Shown piece after piece: positions 7,743-13,425 of a DNA stretch of 45,199 nt. Numbering within the stretch: position 1 is the first letter of the stretch; the number at the start of each line of letters is the position of its first letter. Origin of the DNA: a virus; IMG/VR virus record IMGVR_UViG_3300005253_000078, positions 1 to 45,199 of that record; one strand, given 5' to 3'. The notes under the pieces were generated by a model. That model ran no database searches and had not been told where the DNA came from. It was given only the letters and a program-made list of their open reading frames with translations. The position numbers and the translations under genes are program-made.

Positions 7743-7913
7743 TTAGAAGTGTGTTGCTGCTTCCGCCGCTGCTCTCGCTGCCGGGACAGGTTGCATCCTT
7801 GCATCATAAGCTTTGCGGTAATCCCAATCCGGCAACCCATCGGACGAATGACTAGTCAAGCGCATCAGCATAACGTCAACCACTTGCATCCATTGGTCAA
7901 AGGTTAGCGTCAT
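7743..7913 (-). CDS. Small early protein with DLPDWDYR-type motif (56 aa)
   Basis: ATG overlaps the previous stop (ATGA) behind a GGAG site. The sequence includes SDGLPDWDYRKAYDARMQP and ends in an Ala-rich basic helix (PAARAAAEAATHF). The LPDW/Y-x-YR-x-AYD pattern resembles short phage proteins of the DUF5419 type, from memory. Function unknown. Confidence 0.7.
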   Translation of the reverse strand: MTLTFDQWMQVVDVMLMRLTSHSSDGLPDWDYRKAYDARMQPVPAARAAAEAATHF

Positions 7914-8086
7914 GTCGCTTGCTCCGTCAACCGCTGATCAGCCGTGGCTGCACCGCGCCAGCACTTGCACTCCAACCGATATTCGCCCGCATGCTTACCC
8001 TTGACCGCACGCCGCACAACCGTTTGCATACCGTGAACCCAGCATAGCAACCGCAACAACCTAACCCTTGGAGTTTCCATTTCCAT
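7910..8086 (-). CDS. Small hypothetical early protein (58 aa)
   Basis: Start ATG at 8086 behind GAGGTG, coupled to the next gene by ATGA. Basic, with a C-terminal YRLECKCWRG segment containing two Cys. The alternative frame one base over gives a much less protein-like product. Not recognised. Confidence 0.55.
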   Translation of the reverse strand: MEMETPRVRLLRLLCWVHGMQTVVRRAVKGKHAGEYRLECKCWRGAATADQRLTEQAT

Positions 8087-8144
8087 CGCATCACCTCACT
8101 AGCACATCGGCCCGCCCACTCCGCAGAGCAAGCGGGACGCTGAC

Positions 8145-8396
8145 CTAGTCGGCGTCTTTAAACGCCAGCTTGTCACGGTTCACGTCAATGAACTGCTCAA
8201 TGGCCGAACTACTGGCCAACAAACGAGTCCACTGTTGCGCGTACAGCGTGACTGGAAAGCGTGAGTTGAGTCCATACACACTCACGCCGCCCTTAGCCGC
8301 AACCTTGAATCGGATGTTACTCTTGGCGGCTAACTTCGCCCTCAACTTCTCATTCTCCCTTTCCAACTTTTGCATCTTTTGTTCTGCGTTCGTCAT
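8145..8396 (-). CDS. Early protein with coiled-coil N-terminus (83 aa)
   Basis: First gene of the leftward operon. ATG at 8396 has a GGAGAG ribosome-binding site; an in-frame ATG at 8411 does not. Residues 1-25 form a Lys/Glu heptad-like coiled coil, and the rest carries an IRFKVAAKGGVSVYGLNSRF-like block followed by PVTLYAQQW and a helix. I have seen this KV-x-KG-x-VSVYGL ... FPVTLY layout in small phage early proteins; function unknown. Transcribed from the promoter at 8434-8461. Confidence 0.8.
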   Translation of the reverse strand: MTNAEQKMQKLERENEKLRAKLAAKSNIRFKVAAKGGVSVYGLNSRFPVTLYAQQWTRLLASSSAIEQFIDVNRDKLAFKDAD

Positions 8397-8433
8397 TGTG
8401 TCACTCTCCATTTGATAGACTCTTCACAACCCT

Positions 8434-8461
8434 AGCCTACCACAAAACTTGTGTATGTCAA
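8434..8461 (-). promoter_or_regulatory. Leftward early promoter
   Basis: Minus-strand TTGACA (8461-8456), 16-bp spacer ending TTTTGTGG, and -10 TAGGCT (8439-8434). The promoter facing the other way at 8682-8709 has the same architecture (TTGACA-16-TARGCT with TTTTGTGG), so the pair forms a divergent switch about 220 bp apart. Confidence 0.75.
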
Positions 8462-8551
8462 GTATAATCGTATGAGTCATTTAACCCACCCCATATGGCC
8501 CATGACGTGCTGCGCATACATTTTGCTTGCCATCCGAGTATGGCACTTGAC

Positions 8552-8654
8552 TTGCTTGGCCTTGCATCTGCCATGCCGAACCGCAAACGGCCATCAAATT
8601 GCTTGCCTAAGCATTTGCCATACCAAACACGGAACGGCCATTGAATTGCTTGCG
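8552..8654. repeat. Degenerate 47-bp tandem repeats between the divergent promoters
   Basis: Units start at 8552, 8599 and 8646 (the third partial), each opening with TTGCTTG. The best-conserved block, AACGGCCAT-YR-AATTGCTTGC, occurs at 8586-8606 and 8633-8653 with only two differences. A weaker earlier unit may begin near 8505. Placement between two promoters suggests operator or regulator-binding sites. Confidence 0.65.
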
Positions 8655-8681
8655 CTGCACGTTGATGGCCAAAGAAAACAC

Positions 8682-8709
8682 TTGACAAAGAAAAATTTTG
8701 TGGTAAGCT
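8682..8709 (+). promoter_or_regulatory. Rightward early promoter
   Basis: TTGACA (8682-8687), 16-bp spacer ending TTTTGTGG, and -10 TAAGCT (8704-8709). Mirror partner of the leftward promoter. Predicted start near 8716 opens the long non-coding region at 8710-9568 and then the replication operon. Confidence 0.75.
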
Positions 8710-9568
8710 GGCGACGGTTGCGAGAGAAAACGCAATCAGCGAGACAGGGCCATAACCGGAAACATCTGGTAGGTGCGGCGAGTGATAGCTGACCCCCATA
8801 AGCTAGGCTAGTGACCTAGCTGTACTGCCACAGACACCGGCACGGTAGAGTCGTACTCTTAGTGAGGCAATCTACCTACCCTGCTCCAACAAGCTAAGCT
8901 AGTGTGATGGTAGCGTTAGTGCATAGGGACACTGACCGGACGAGCCAGCTTGCTATAGTGAGACAGCTCCATCCTCCTTTAGTGCACTCTACATGTACCC
9001 CAAAGGACAGGACACATGCTCACTCTGGCCCCAACCTGACCCCACCTAATTCACCATGTCTAACTTAGCTCACCACAAGACGGACTAGCTGAGTATAGCA
9101 TCCCGAATGCAGAGAACCTGGCAAGCACGCCTTAGTAGAGCACTCCCATTGAAGCTGATGGAGTAGGCGAACTAACTAAGGCAAGAGCAGGGATAAGCAG
9201 GCGTCAGTGAAGAAACGCTCTTAGAGCCACTGAGTACGCCTTATGAGTCAAGGCTAGTGAATACTGTGGGTTAAGTGACGGGGTAAACGGATAAGCTCAC
9301 CTTAGTCACTGAATTTAGAGAGTATGAGAGAGTATACCTGCGTATACGGGGCGGCCAGCGCAGGATGCAAACGTCCGCCGTCTGCATTAGGTCGCGCTCA
9401 TGCTCTCACCTTTTAGAGAGGTTGGCCTTCGTGAGCCTCTACGTTAGTGGGGCCTTAGACATAACTGGTAGGCATACCAGTAGTCCTTTGCTAGGACGGG
9501 TCAACCTCTTACTATCTCCTCACCATCGAGTGAGGACGCAGGACTATACCAACGAGAGGAGACCACCA
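8710..9568 (+). ncRNA. Long hairpin-dense non-coding leader or structured RNA candidate
   Basis: About 850 bp right after a strong promoter with no plausible gene. It contains many short perfect hairpins: AGCTAGG/CCTAGCT (8801-8821), AGAGT/ACTCT (about 8847-8859), GCCTT/AAGGC (about 9237-9253), AGTGAC/GTCACT (about 9274-9310), GTATAC/GTATAC (about 9333-9348), ACTGGTA/TACCAGT (9464-9481), GTCCT/AGGAC (9483-9497) and TCCTCAC/GTGAGGA (9517-9536). The word TAGTG recurs, and AAGCTARGCTAGTG occurs twice (8800, 8891). Size and setting recall large phage ncRNAs such as GOLLD or ROOL, but I cannot test homology. It may instead be a structured mRNA leader. Confidence 0.45.
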
Positions 9569-9718
9569 ATGTTAGGAGTACTTAGCATAGCAGCAGCGTG
9601 CGGGATGATTGTTATGGCATATGTTGCCGCCGGATGCAAACAGACCGGCTGGAAGTGGACATTCATCACGTTTGCAGTCCTAAATTTCGTTAATGGTATA
9701 GGATATTTTATCCTATAA
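9569..9718 (+). CDS. Two-span membrane peptide (49 aa)
   Basis: First gene of the rightward operon. ATG after GAGAGGAGACCACCA. Hydrophobic residues 3-21 and 29-47 flank a short Cys/Lys turn. It shares the pattern W-K-W-x3-[TY]-F-A-[VI]-x-NF with the next gene, so the two are tandem duplicates. Early inner-membrane peptide, role unknown (superinfection exclusion is one guess). Confidence 0.7.
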   Translation: MLGVLSIAAACGMIVMAYVAAGCKQTGWKWTFITFAVLNFVNGIGYFIL

Positions 9719-9729
9719 GGAGACAGACG

Positions 9730-9873
9730 ATGATGGTAGTTATGAATACGGTGCTCGGTTGTATGATGGTTCTTTGTCTTATCTTCGTCAGCAAGACATG
9801 GCCCTGGAAGGTAAGCTATGCAGTCTTCGCAATAGCTAACTTTTCTATAGCCTATCTCGACTTCATCAACTAA
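9730..9873 (+). CDS. Two-span membrane peptide, paralogue of the previous gene (47 aa)
   Basis: ATG behind AAGGAGACAGACG. Hydrophobic residues 2-19 and 27-45. PWKVSYAVFAIANFSIAY aligns with GWKWTFITFAVLNFVNGIGY of the preceding peptide. Not recognised. Confidence 0.7.
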   Translation: MMVVMNTVLGCMMVLCLIFVSKTWPWKVSYAVFAIANFSIAYLDFIN

Positions 9874-9883
9874 GGAGACAGAC

Positions 9884-10039
9884 ATGGCACTTGACTTCGA
9901 GGGCATGCTACAACGTGAGCTGGACAGGCAGCGTCGCCTAGCTGCGGAGCTAGATGATGAGCTGCTATTCCAAGCTCACTACAAGACAGACCAAGAGTTT
10001 CTACGTCAATGCGGCATCGCATGGCCGCTAAGGAGCTAA
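9884..10039 (+). CDS. Small helical charged protein (51 aa)
   Basis: ATG behind AAGGAGACAGAC. Leu/Glu/Arg-rich helix (residues 5-35), soluble. Ends with the ribosome-binding site (AAGGAG) of the next gene. Not recognised. Confidence 0.65.
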   Translation: MALDFEGMLQRELDRQRRLAAELDDELLFQAHYKTDQEFLRQCGIAWPLRS

Positions 10040-10041
10040 TC

Positions 10042-10224
10042 ATGGAGGGGATAGGATTAATAGCTGTATTGGCAGTAGCGTGGTGTCTTGGCTATTGGGC
10101 GGCACACATCAGACTCACTAGCAAGAGGAACGCTATACTCTTCATACTCTCTGAGGCGAGAGCCATACTTGCCAAGCTGGAGTCTGACCGGAGCAGAGAG
10201 GCGTGGAGGCGTAGGTATGGGTGA
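10042..10224 (+). CDS. Single-span membrane protein (60 aa)
   Basis: The ATG chosen is at 10042, two bases after the previous stop and just after AAGGAG. One N-terminal membrane span (residues 4-21), then a basic helical cytoplasmic tail ending RRRYG. N-anchor with basic tail suggests a membrane-tethered early factor; not recognised. Confidence 0.65.
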   Translation: MEGIGLIAVLAVAWCLGYWAAHIRLTSKRNAILFILSEARAILAKLESDRSREAWRRRYG

Positions 10225-10330
10225 TGTGGTACGCACCGTACTACGCCGCGTGGTAGTAACCGTTGGACTTGCCGTTGCTATACTAGGATGGGTGTGGATG
10301 ATAGTCTTCGTCATGGCCTATGGCAACTAG
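10217..10330 (+). CDS. Membrane peptide (37 aa)
   Basis: ATG overlaps the previous gene by 8 bp (ATGGGTGA). Short basic N-terminus, then one membrane span (residues 11-34) rich in Val and Trp. Not recognised. Confidence 0.55.
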   Translation: MGDVVRTVLRRVVVTVGLAVAILGWVWMIVFVMAYGN

Positions 10331-10574
10331 AGACTACAACCCGCGAGTCAGGCATAGGCACCGCAAGCGCCGACCAACTGGTGGCTCAGCCCAAGAGAAC
10401 ACACATACCCGCATATGGCGTGACCTCACCGAAGGTCTATTCACTTGGTCTGACAGGCTAAGGCTGGCCAAGCTCTACGGCAGCGAGTCGCCTGAGTTCA
10501 AGCGTATCCAGGCATGGAACCACAAACACCCTTACAAGAAGGGCATACCAGGCAAGCGCCTGATGAGGAGATAA
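10320..10574 (+). CDS. Basic hypothetical protein (84 aa)
   Basis: Overlaps the previous gene by 11 bp. The Arg/His/Lys-rich N-terminus (residues 7-20) suggests nucleic-acid binding; the rest is helical. Ends just before the next ribosome-binding site (GAGGAGATAACG). Not recognised. Confidence 0.65.
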   Translation: MATRDYNPRVRHRHRKRRPTGGSAQENTHTRIWRDLTEGLFTWSDRLRLAKLYGSESPEFKRIQAWNHKHPYKKGIPGKRLMRR

Positions 10575-10576
10575 CG

Positions 10577-10756
10577 GTGATTACAATACGTGAGTTGACA
10601 GCCAAATGCAGCGTCCATGGCACACCACTCTCAAGCAAGCCGGTCACAGGCACAGATGGACGGATGAATGGTCGGCCATTTAGGCGGATGATAGGCAGGC
10701 TGATGTGGTGCCCCTTGTGTGACCACGCAGCGAAGGACATCAACTACTCACGCTGA
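10577..10756 (+). CDS. Small putative zinc-binding protein (59 aa)
   Basis: GTG start after GAGGAGATAACG. CSVHG near residue 11 and CPLCDHAAKD near residue 46 form two knuckles (C-x2-H and C-x2-C). The layout resembles the LW family downstream, but it lacks the terminal Trp and may be an outgroup. Function unknown. Confidence 0.6.
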   Translation: MITIRELTAKCSVHGTPLSSKPVTGTDGRMNGRPFRRMIGRLMWCPLCDHAAKDINYSR

Positions 10757-10859
10757 CTGCTCCGGTCAGCTAACCTCGTTTAACTTGTGCCTTTTAATCC
10801 AATTACAGTTGGCGCACAATAGTTGGTAGCCTATAGGGTCTGTCAAGAGGAGAAGGAAA

Positions 10860-10964
10860 ATGAATAAAGGAATATCGGTAGCAGTAGTGCTATTTGTCAT
10901 CACTTTATTCGGGCTAACAGTGCTCTATCTCGCTCGTCTAGCTGCGTTGGCCTCTAACTTTTAG
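10860..10964 (+). CDS. Membrane peptide (34 aa)
   Basis: ATG behind AGGAGAAGGAAA, preceded by about 100 bp without a gene. One membrane span (residues 5-32). Lies immediately before the LW gene cluster. Not recognised. Confidence 0.6.
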   Translation: MNKGISVAVVLFVITLFGLTVLYLARLAALASNF

Positions 10965-10966
10965 CC

Positions 10967-11197
10967 ATGTCTATTCGAGTAGGTGAGAAGAAACTAACCA
11001 GCCAGTACCACCATAAGGGGGGACACAATAAGAGCATGTGCTATGGAGCTAGGAGTTGGTATAAGGCCGACGGACAACCTATAAGTATGCACAGCTATAT
11101 GGTGATGGGAGTGCCACAGTCCGAGAGAGGCCGAAACACCAATGAGGATGGATGGTGGTGTGAGAACTGCTGTAGGGAGCGAGGCTGGCTGTGGTAA
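10967..11197 (+). CDS. LW1: small zinc-finger-like protein with C-terminal Trp (76 aa)
   Basis: Founding member here of the LW family. These are short Cys-rich proteins whose end is nearly always C-x2-[C/H]-x7-W-COOH, usually with an earlier CxxC, resembling a treble-clef or zinc-ribbon layout. In LW1 the terminal knuckle is C65-x2-C68 (plus C69) before RERGWLW, and the N-terminal ligands look like His15/16/20 with C25. LW1-LW3 form a subfamily with a Y-[HP]-x-K-x-G-C element. The stop overlaps LW2's GTG by 7 nt. I do not recognise the family; function unknown. Confidence 0.8.
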   Translation: MSIRVGEKKLTSQYHHKGGHNKSMCYGARSWYKADGQPISMHSYMVMGVPQSERGRNTNEDGWWCENCCRERGWLW

Positions 11198-11385
11198 AGT
11201 TCGCCTGGGTATATGGTGCACGAGTCTACCACACTAAGGGTCAGTGTTGGCATAGTAAGGCATACAGGGATGATGAGACCTATCTCATTAGTGGAAAGCG
11301 AGCTTATTACTACGACTGCCCCGCTGCGTCGGGCAATATGCTCTACTGCGAGGATTGCTTACGAGAGATGGGCGTACTATGGTAA
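11191..11385 (+). CDS. LW2: small zinc-finger-like protein with C-terminal Trp (64 aa)
   Basis: GTG start inside the Trp-stop of LW1 (GTGGTAA). C19-W-H21 and C43 in the N-terminal half, then C53-x2-C56 and LREMGVLW. YHTKGQ-C aligns with LW1 and LW3, supporting tandem duplication. Stop overlaps LW3 by 7 nt (ATGGTAA). Confidence 0.75.
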   Translation: MVKFAWVYGARVYHTKGQCWHSKAYRDDETYLISGKRAYYYDCPAASGNMLYCEDCLREMGVLW

Positions 11386-11594
11386 GTGAGAGACTTAGAT
11401 TCTATCGCTATCCCTGGGGATGGCCGCACTACCCTCACAAAGATGGGGCTTGTCATGGAGGTTATCTTTCTAAGAAGGGGGGCTTCATTAAGTCAGACCG
11501 TGCCTATCATGTGCCAAGCAGTATAAGTGGGAGTAGATACAACAACATCGTTTACTGTGAGGAGTGTTGCTATGAGAACGGCTGGCTCTGGTAG
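11379..11594 (+). CDS. LW3: small zinc-finger-like protein with C-terminal Trp (71 aa)
   Basis: ATG at 11379 in the ATGGTAA junction. C25-H26 after YPHKDGA, then C60-x2-C63 (and C64) with YENGWLW. Its Trp codon is preceded by C (CTCTGG), so no start codon is formed at the end, yet the Trp is kept. Aromatic-rich N-terminus. Confidence 0.75.
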   Translation: MVSERLRFYRYPWGWPHYPHKDGACHGGYLSKKGGFIKSDRAYHVPSSISGSRYNNIVYCEECCYENGWLW

Positions 11595-11642
11595 CCAAGT
11601 AGGAGCGCCCCCAAAGGCGCGGTGTCGAGAGACAAGGGAGCT

Positions 11643-11834
11643 ATGATAAGACTAGCGGAGTCTACTCACCAGAAGATACGAGAGTCTATAGCAACTAATG
11701 GTTTCTGTTACCAAGAAACTCATAAATCTTTTGACTGTCACGTCTGTAATGGTAGTGTTCGTACTGTACTCAAGCTAGGTGTAAACTGGTGTCTCTGCGA
11801 CCACCATAAGCGAGAGGTGGGTGTACTGTGGTGA
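11643..11834 (+). CDS. LW4: small zinc-finger-like protein with C-terminal Trp (63 aa)
   Basis: ATG at 11643 is chosen because the following M-I-R-L-x-E-S-T aligns with the start of LW5; a GTG 21 bp upstream is possible. C32-x2-C35 and C52-x2-H55, then KREVGVLW. Shares its terminal REVGVLW exactly with LW5. 7-nt overlap with LW5 (GTGGTGA). Confidence 0.75.
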   Translation: MIRLAESTHQKIRESIATNGFCYQETHKSFDCHVCNGSVRTVLKLGVNWCLCDHHKREVGVLW

Positions 11835-12019
11835 GACTGGAGGAATCCACTTATGCTAGTATTCGCAAAAGCCTTGAGATGGGGGGTGAGCTACATATTG
11901 GGGGTGGTACGGGGTGTGATATCTGTCTCCAAATTACAACATATGTACTCTATTCCTCGGCTTCCCATGACTGGTACCTGTGCGAGCACCATGCGAGAGA
12001 GGTTGGGGTGCTATGGTAA
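11828..12019 (+). CDS. LW5: small zinc-finger-like protein with C-terminal Trp (63 aa)
   Basis: GTG start within the LW4 stop. C30-x2-C33 and C52-x2-H55 with AREVGVLW. Same length and ligand spacing as LW4: a clear tandem duplicate with diverged middle. Followed by the hairpin region at 12041-12081. Confidence 0.75.
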   Translation: MVRLEESTYASIRKSLEMGGELHIGGGTGCDICLQITTYVLYSSASHDWYLCEHHAREVGVLW

Positions 12020-12040
12020 ATACCCCACAGCTATCGCCTT

Positions 12041-12081
12041 CTTACCCTTTGGTGGGTAAGATGCTTTCTATCACCCAAAGG
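12041..12081 (+). promoter_or_regulatory. Alternative hairpins between LW5 and the next gene (attenuator-like)
   Basis: CTTACCC (12041-12047) pairs with GGGTAAG (12054-12060) around a 6-nt loop. Overlapping it, CCTTTGGTG (12046-12054) pairs with CACCCAAAGG (12072-12081, one bulge). The two stems exclude each other, the usual arrangement of an attenuator, but there is no clear U-tract. The rest of the 116-bp gap is empty. Confidence 0.4.
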
Positions 12082-12135
12082 TTGCCTACTTTCCAAGTTT
12101 ATTTTACTGCTTACTGATTCTAAAGGAGTTAACCC

Positions 12136-12261
12136 ATGCTTATCAAGATGCTATTCGTTGGCCTCGCTGTTCTCTTCCTGTTGGATGAGTCGAAACGCTG
12201 CAAGGTAGCGGGCTGTCTCATCCTAATCATGCTCGGAGCAGCTCTTTATCTTGGCGTCTAA
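12136..12261 (+). CDS. Two-span membrane peptide (41 aa)
   Basis: ATG behind AAAGGAGTTAACCC. Hydrophobic segments (residues 4-16 and 25-41) around a charged DESKRCK turn. Early membrane peptide; not recognised. Confidence 0.6.
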   Translation: MLIKMLFVGLAVLFLLDESKRCKVAGCLILIMLGAALYLGV

Positions 12262-12273
12262 AGGAGTTAGCTA

Positions 12274-12336
12274 GTGTGTCCCATTGAACTGCTACTCTTG
12301 ATGTGGTTGTTGTCCAAACTTAGGAGACGAACATGA
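12274..12336 (+). CDS. Very short peptide (20 aa)
   Basis: GTG behind AAAGGAGTTAGCTA, ending in ATGA overlap with the next gene. A hydrophobic Leu stretch then KLRRRT. Its 3' end supplies the next ribosome-binding site (TTAGGAGACG), so it may be a leader peptide. Weakly supported. Confidence 0.35.
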   Translation: MCPIELLLLMWLLSKLRRRT

Positions 12337-12497
12337 ATCACGATTGGTTGTTGTTCCTCATCATGGCACAATTATTGCTTAGTGAGAGTGAGCGCAAGCT
12401 GAAGCGGGGAGAGTGGATGGCCGGTGTTGATGCCTTCTTTGCTCTCGCCTCTCTGATAGTTGGTGTGCTCCATGTCTTTGGGGTGGTACATGACTGA
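12333..12497 (+). CDS. Membrane protein (54 aa)
   Basis: ATG behind AGGAGACGAAC. Hydrophobic residues 4-15 and 30-50 with a Ser/Glu/Lys-rich middle. Overlaps the next gene by 8 bp (ATGACTGA). Not recognised. Confidence 0.6.
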   Translation: MNHDWLLFLIMAQLLLSESERKLKRGEWMAGVDAFFALASLIVGVLHVFGVVHD

Positions 12498-12699
12498 CTG
12501 CGCCATGCCCACCTGCTTCACTCCTGCCGTACCCCGCTCTCAGTGGTGCTCAACCCACTCCCTTCAAGTCCAACGGGTACGTGGCTACATGAGTGAGGCC
12601 GAGAGTGATATGGCAAGCAAGCCGTCGTACACACCCATTGACTCCCACATCCATATCCTATCCACTCCACGTGAGCGGCACCAGCGTGCCTGCCGATGA
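12490..12699 (+). CDS. Small Cys/His protein (69 aa)
   Basis: ATG in the ATGACTGA overlap. C4-x4-C9 and WC-x2-H near residues 20-24 form a compact N-terminal Cys/His cluster; the C-terminal half is Ser/Glu/His-rich and probably unstructured. Lacks the LW ending. Coupled to LW6 by ATGA. Confidence 0.6.
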   Translation: MTDCAMPTCFTPAVPRSQWCSTHSLQVQRVRGYMSEAESDMASKPSYTPIDSHIHILSTPRERHQRACR

Positions 12700-12908
12700 C
12701 TGCCGCTCATAAGGAGCTAATGCTCCGATACATTAAACAGTGTTCCGGGCGGGTGGAGTTTAACGGTGACTGTGACATATGTTGGGTCGAGCGTCCTAAC
12801 GTCAACCTGACGTTGGAATCCTATATTGACGATGGAGAGGGTGGTATCACTACCATGCTCCCCAACCTATGCCTTGCCCACGCCATGGAGCTAGATGTGG
12901 TGTGGTAA
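12696..12908 (+). CDS. LW6: small zinc-finger-like protein with C-terminal Trp (70 aa)
   Basis: ATGA-coupled start. C26-D-I-C29 and C59-x2-H62, then AMELDVVW. The N-terminal L-R-[YF]-[IL]-K-Q helix and the T-L-x-S-Y-I segment match LW7, marking a tandem pair. Stop and LW7 start overlap as TAATG. Confidence 0.75.
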   Translation: MTAAHKELMLRYIKQCSGRVEFNGDCDICWVERPNVNLTLESYIDDGEGGITTMLPNLCLAHAMELDVVW

Positions 12909-13150
12909 TGCACAAGACTCAACGCCGAGTGATGCTCAGGTTCCTCAAACAGCATGCTGGGAAGTGGGTCGTGGCTATGGCCCCGCGAGATTGTGATATT
13001 TGTTATTGCTTAGAGCGTGCTAAGGAGGAATCTCATGTCACACTAGTAAGTTATATAGCTAAGAGGGCATGGGATGATAAAGGGCCATACTCAGGTAGTC
13101 CACCCCTGCTCTGTGCCTCCCATGCACAAGAGTTAGGCTTATTATGGTAA
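12908..13150 (+). CDS. LW7: small zinc-finger-like protein with C-terminal Trp (80 aa)
   Basis: ATG at 12908 (TAATG). C29-D-I-C32 (plus C34), C69-x2-H72, ending AQELGLLW. Closest relative is LW6 (LRFLKQHAGK, VTLVSYIA). Twenty-two bases separate it from LW8. Confidence 0.75.
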   Translation: MHKTQRRVMLRFLKQHAGKWVVAMAPRDCDICYCLERAKEESHVTLVSYIAKRAWDDKGPYSGSPPLLCASHAQELGLLW

Positions 13151-13171
13151 CACATCACAAGGAGAGGTGAT

Positions 13172-13408
13172 ATGATAAGGATACTACGTGTCCATAGGAA
13201 GGGCTGTGTTATTTTAGGTCATTGTGGAGCACCATTTACCACCGATTCAGTCTCTATTGGCATGGGTTGTGGCCAGGAAATAAAAGGGGACATACATTCC
13301 TTGCTGATTACTGATGCTCCGAAAGATGGATTCGGCAATCTGAATCTCCTATGCACGGCATGTGCCGCCAAGCAAGGCTTGAAGTGGAAGGTAGAGGACG
13401 CATACTAA
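13172..13408 (+). CDS. LW8: divergent LW-family protein with tail after the Trp (78 aa)
   Basis: ATG behind AAGGAGAGGTGAT. Four candidate ligands, C18, C33, C61-x2-C64, followed by AAKQGLKW and then six more residues (KVEDAY). It is the only member where Trp is not the last residue, so it shows what the family looks like once the terminal Trp is buried. Ends 17 bp before the MoxR-type ATPase. Confidence 0.7.
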   Translation: MIRILRVHRKGCVILGHCGAPFTTDSVSIGMGCGQEIKGDIHSLLITDAPKDGFGNLNLLCTACAAKQGLKWKVEDAY

Positions 13409-13425
13409 AGGAGGGGTGACGAACT

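Noticed and set aside
8552-8654. CRISPR-like array
   Set aside because: The units are contiguous degenerate tandem repeats without unique spacers, and no cas genes are present.
8451-8799. Two opposed 113-codon open frames across the divergent promoter region
   Set aside because: They lack ribosome-binding sites, run through both promoters and the tandem repeats, and have no protein-like composition.
8950-8970. T7-like promoter core (CTCACTATAG on the minus strand)
   Set aside because: Only ten bases match, no phage RNA polymerase gene is present, and no second copy was seen.
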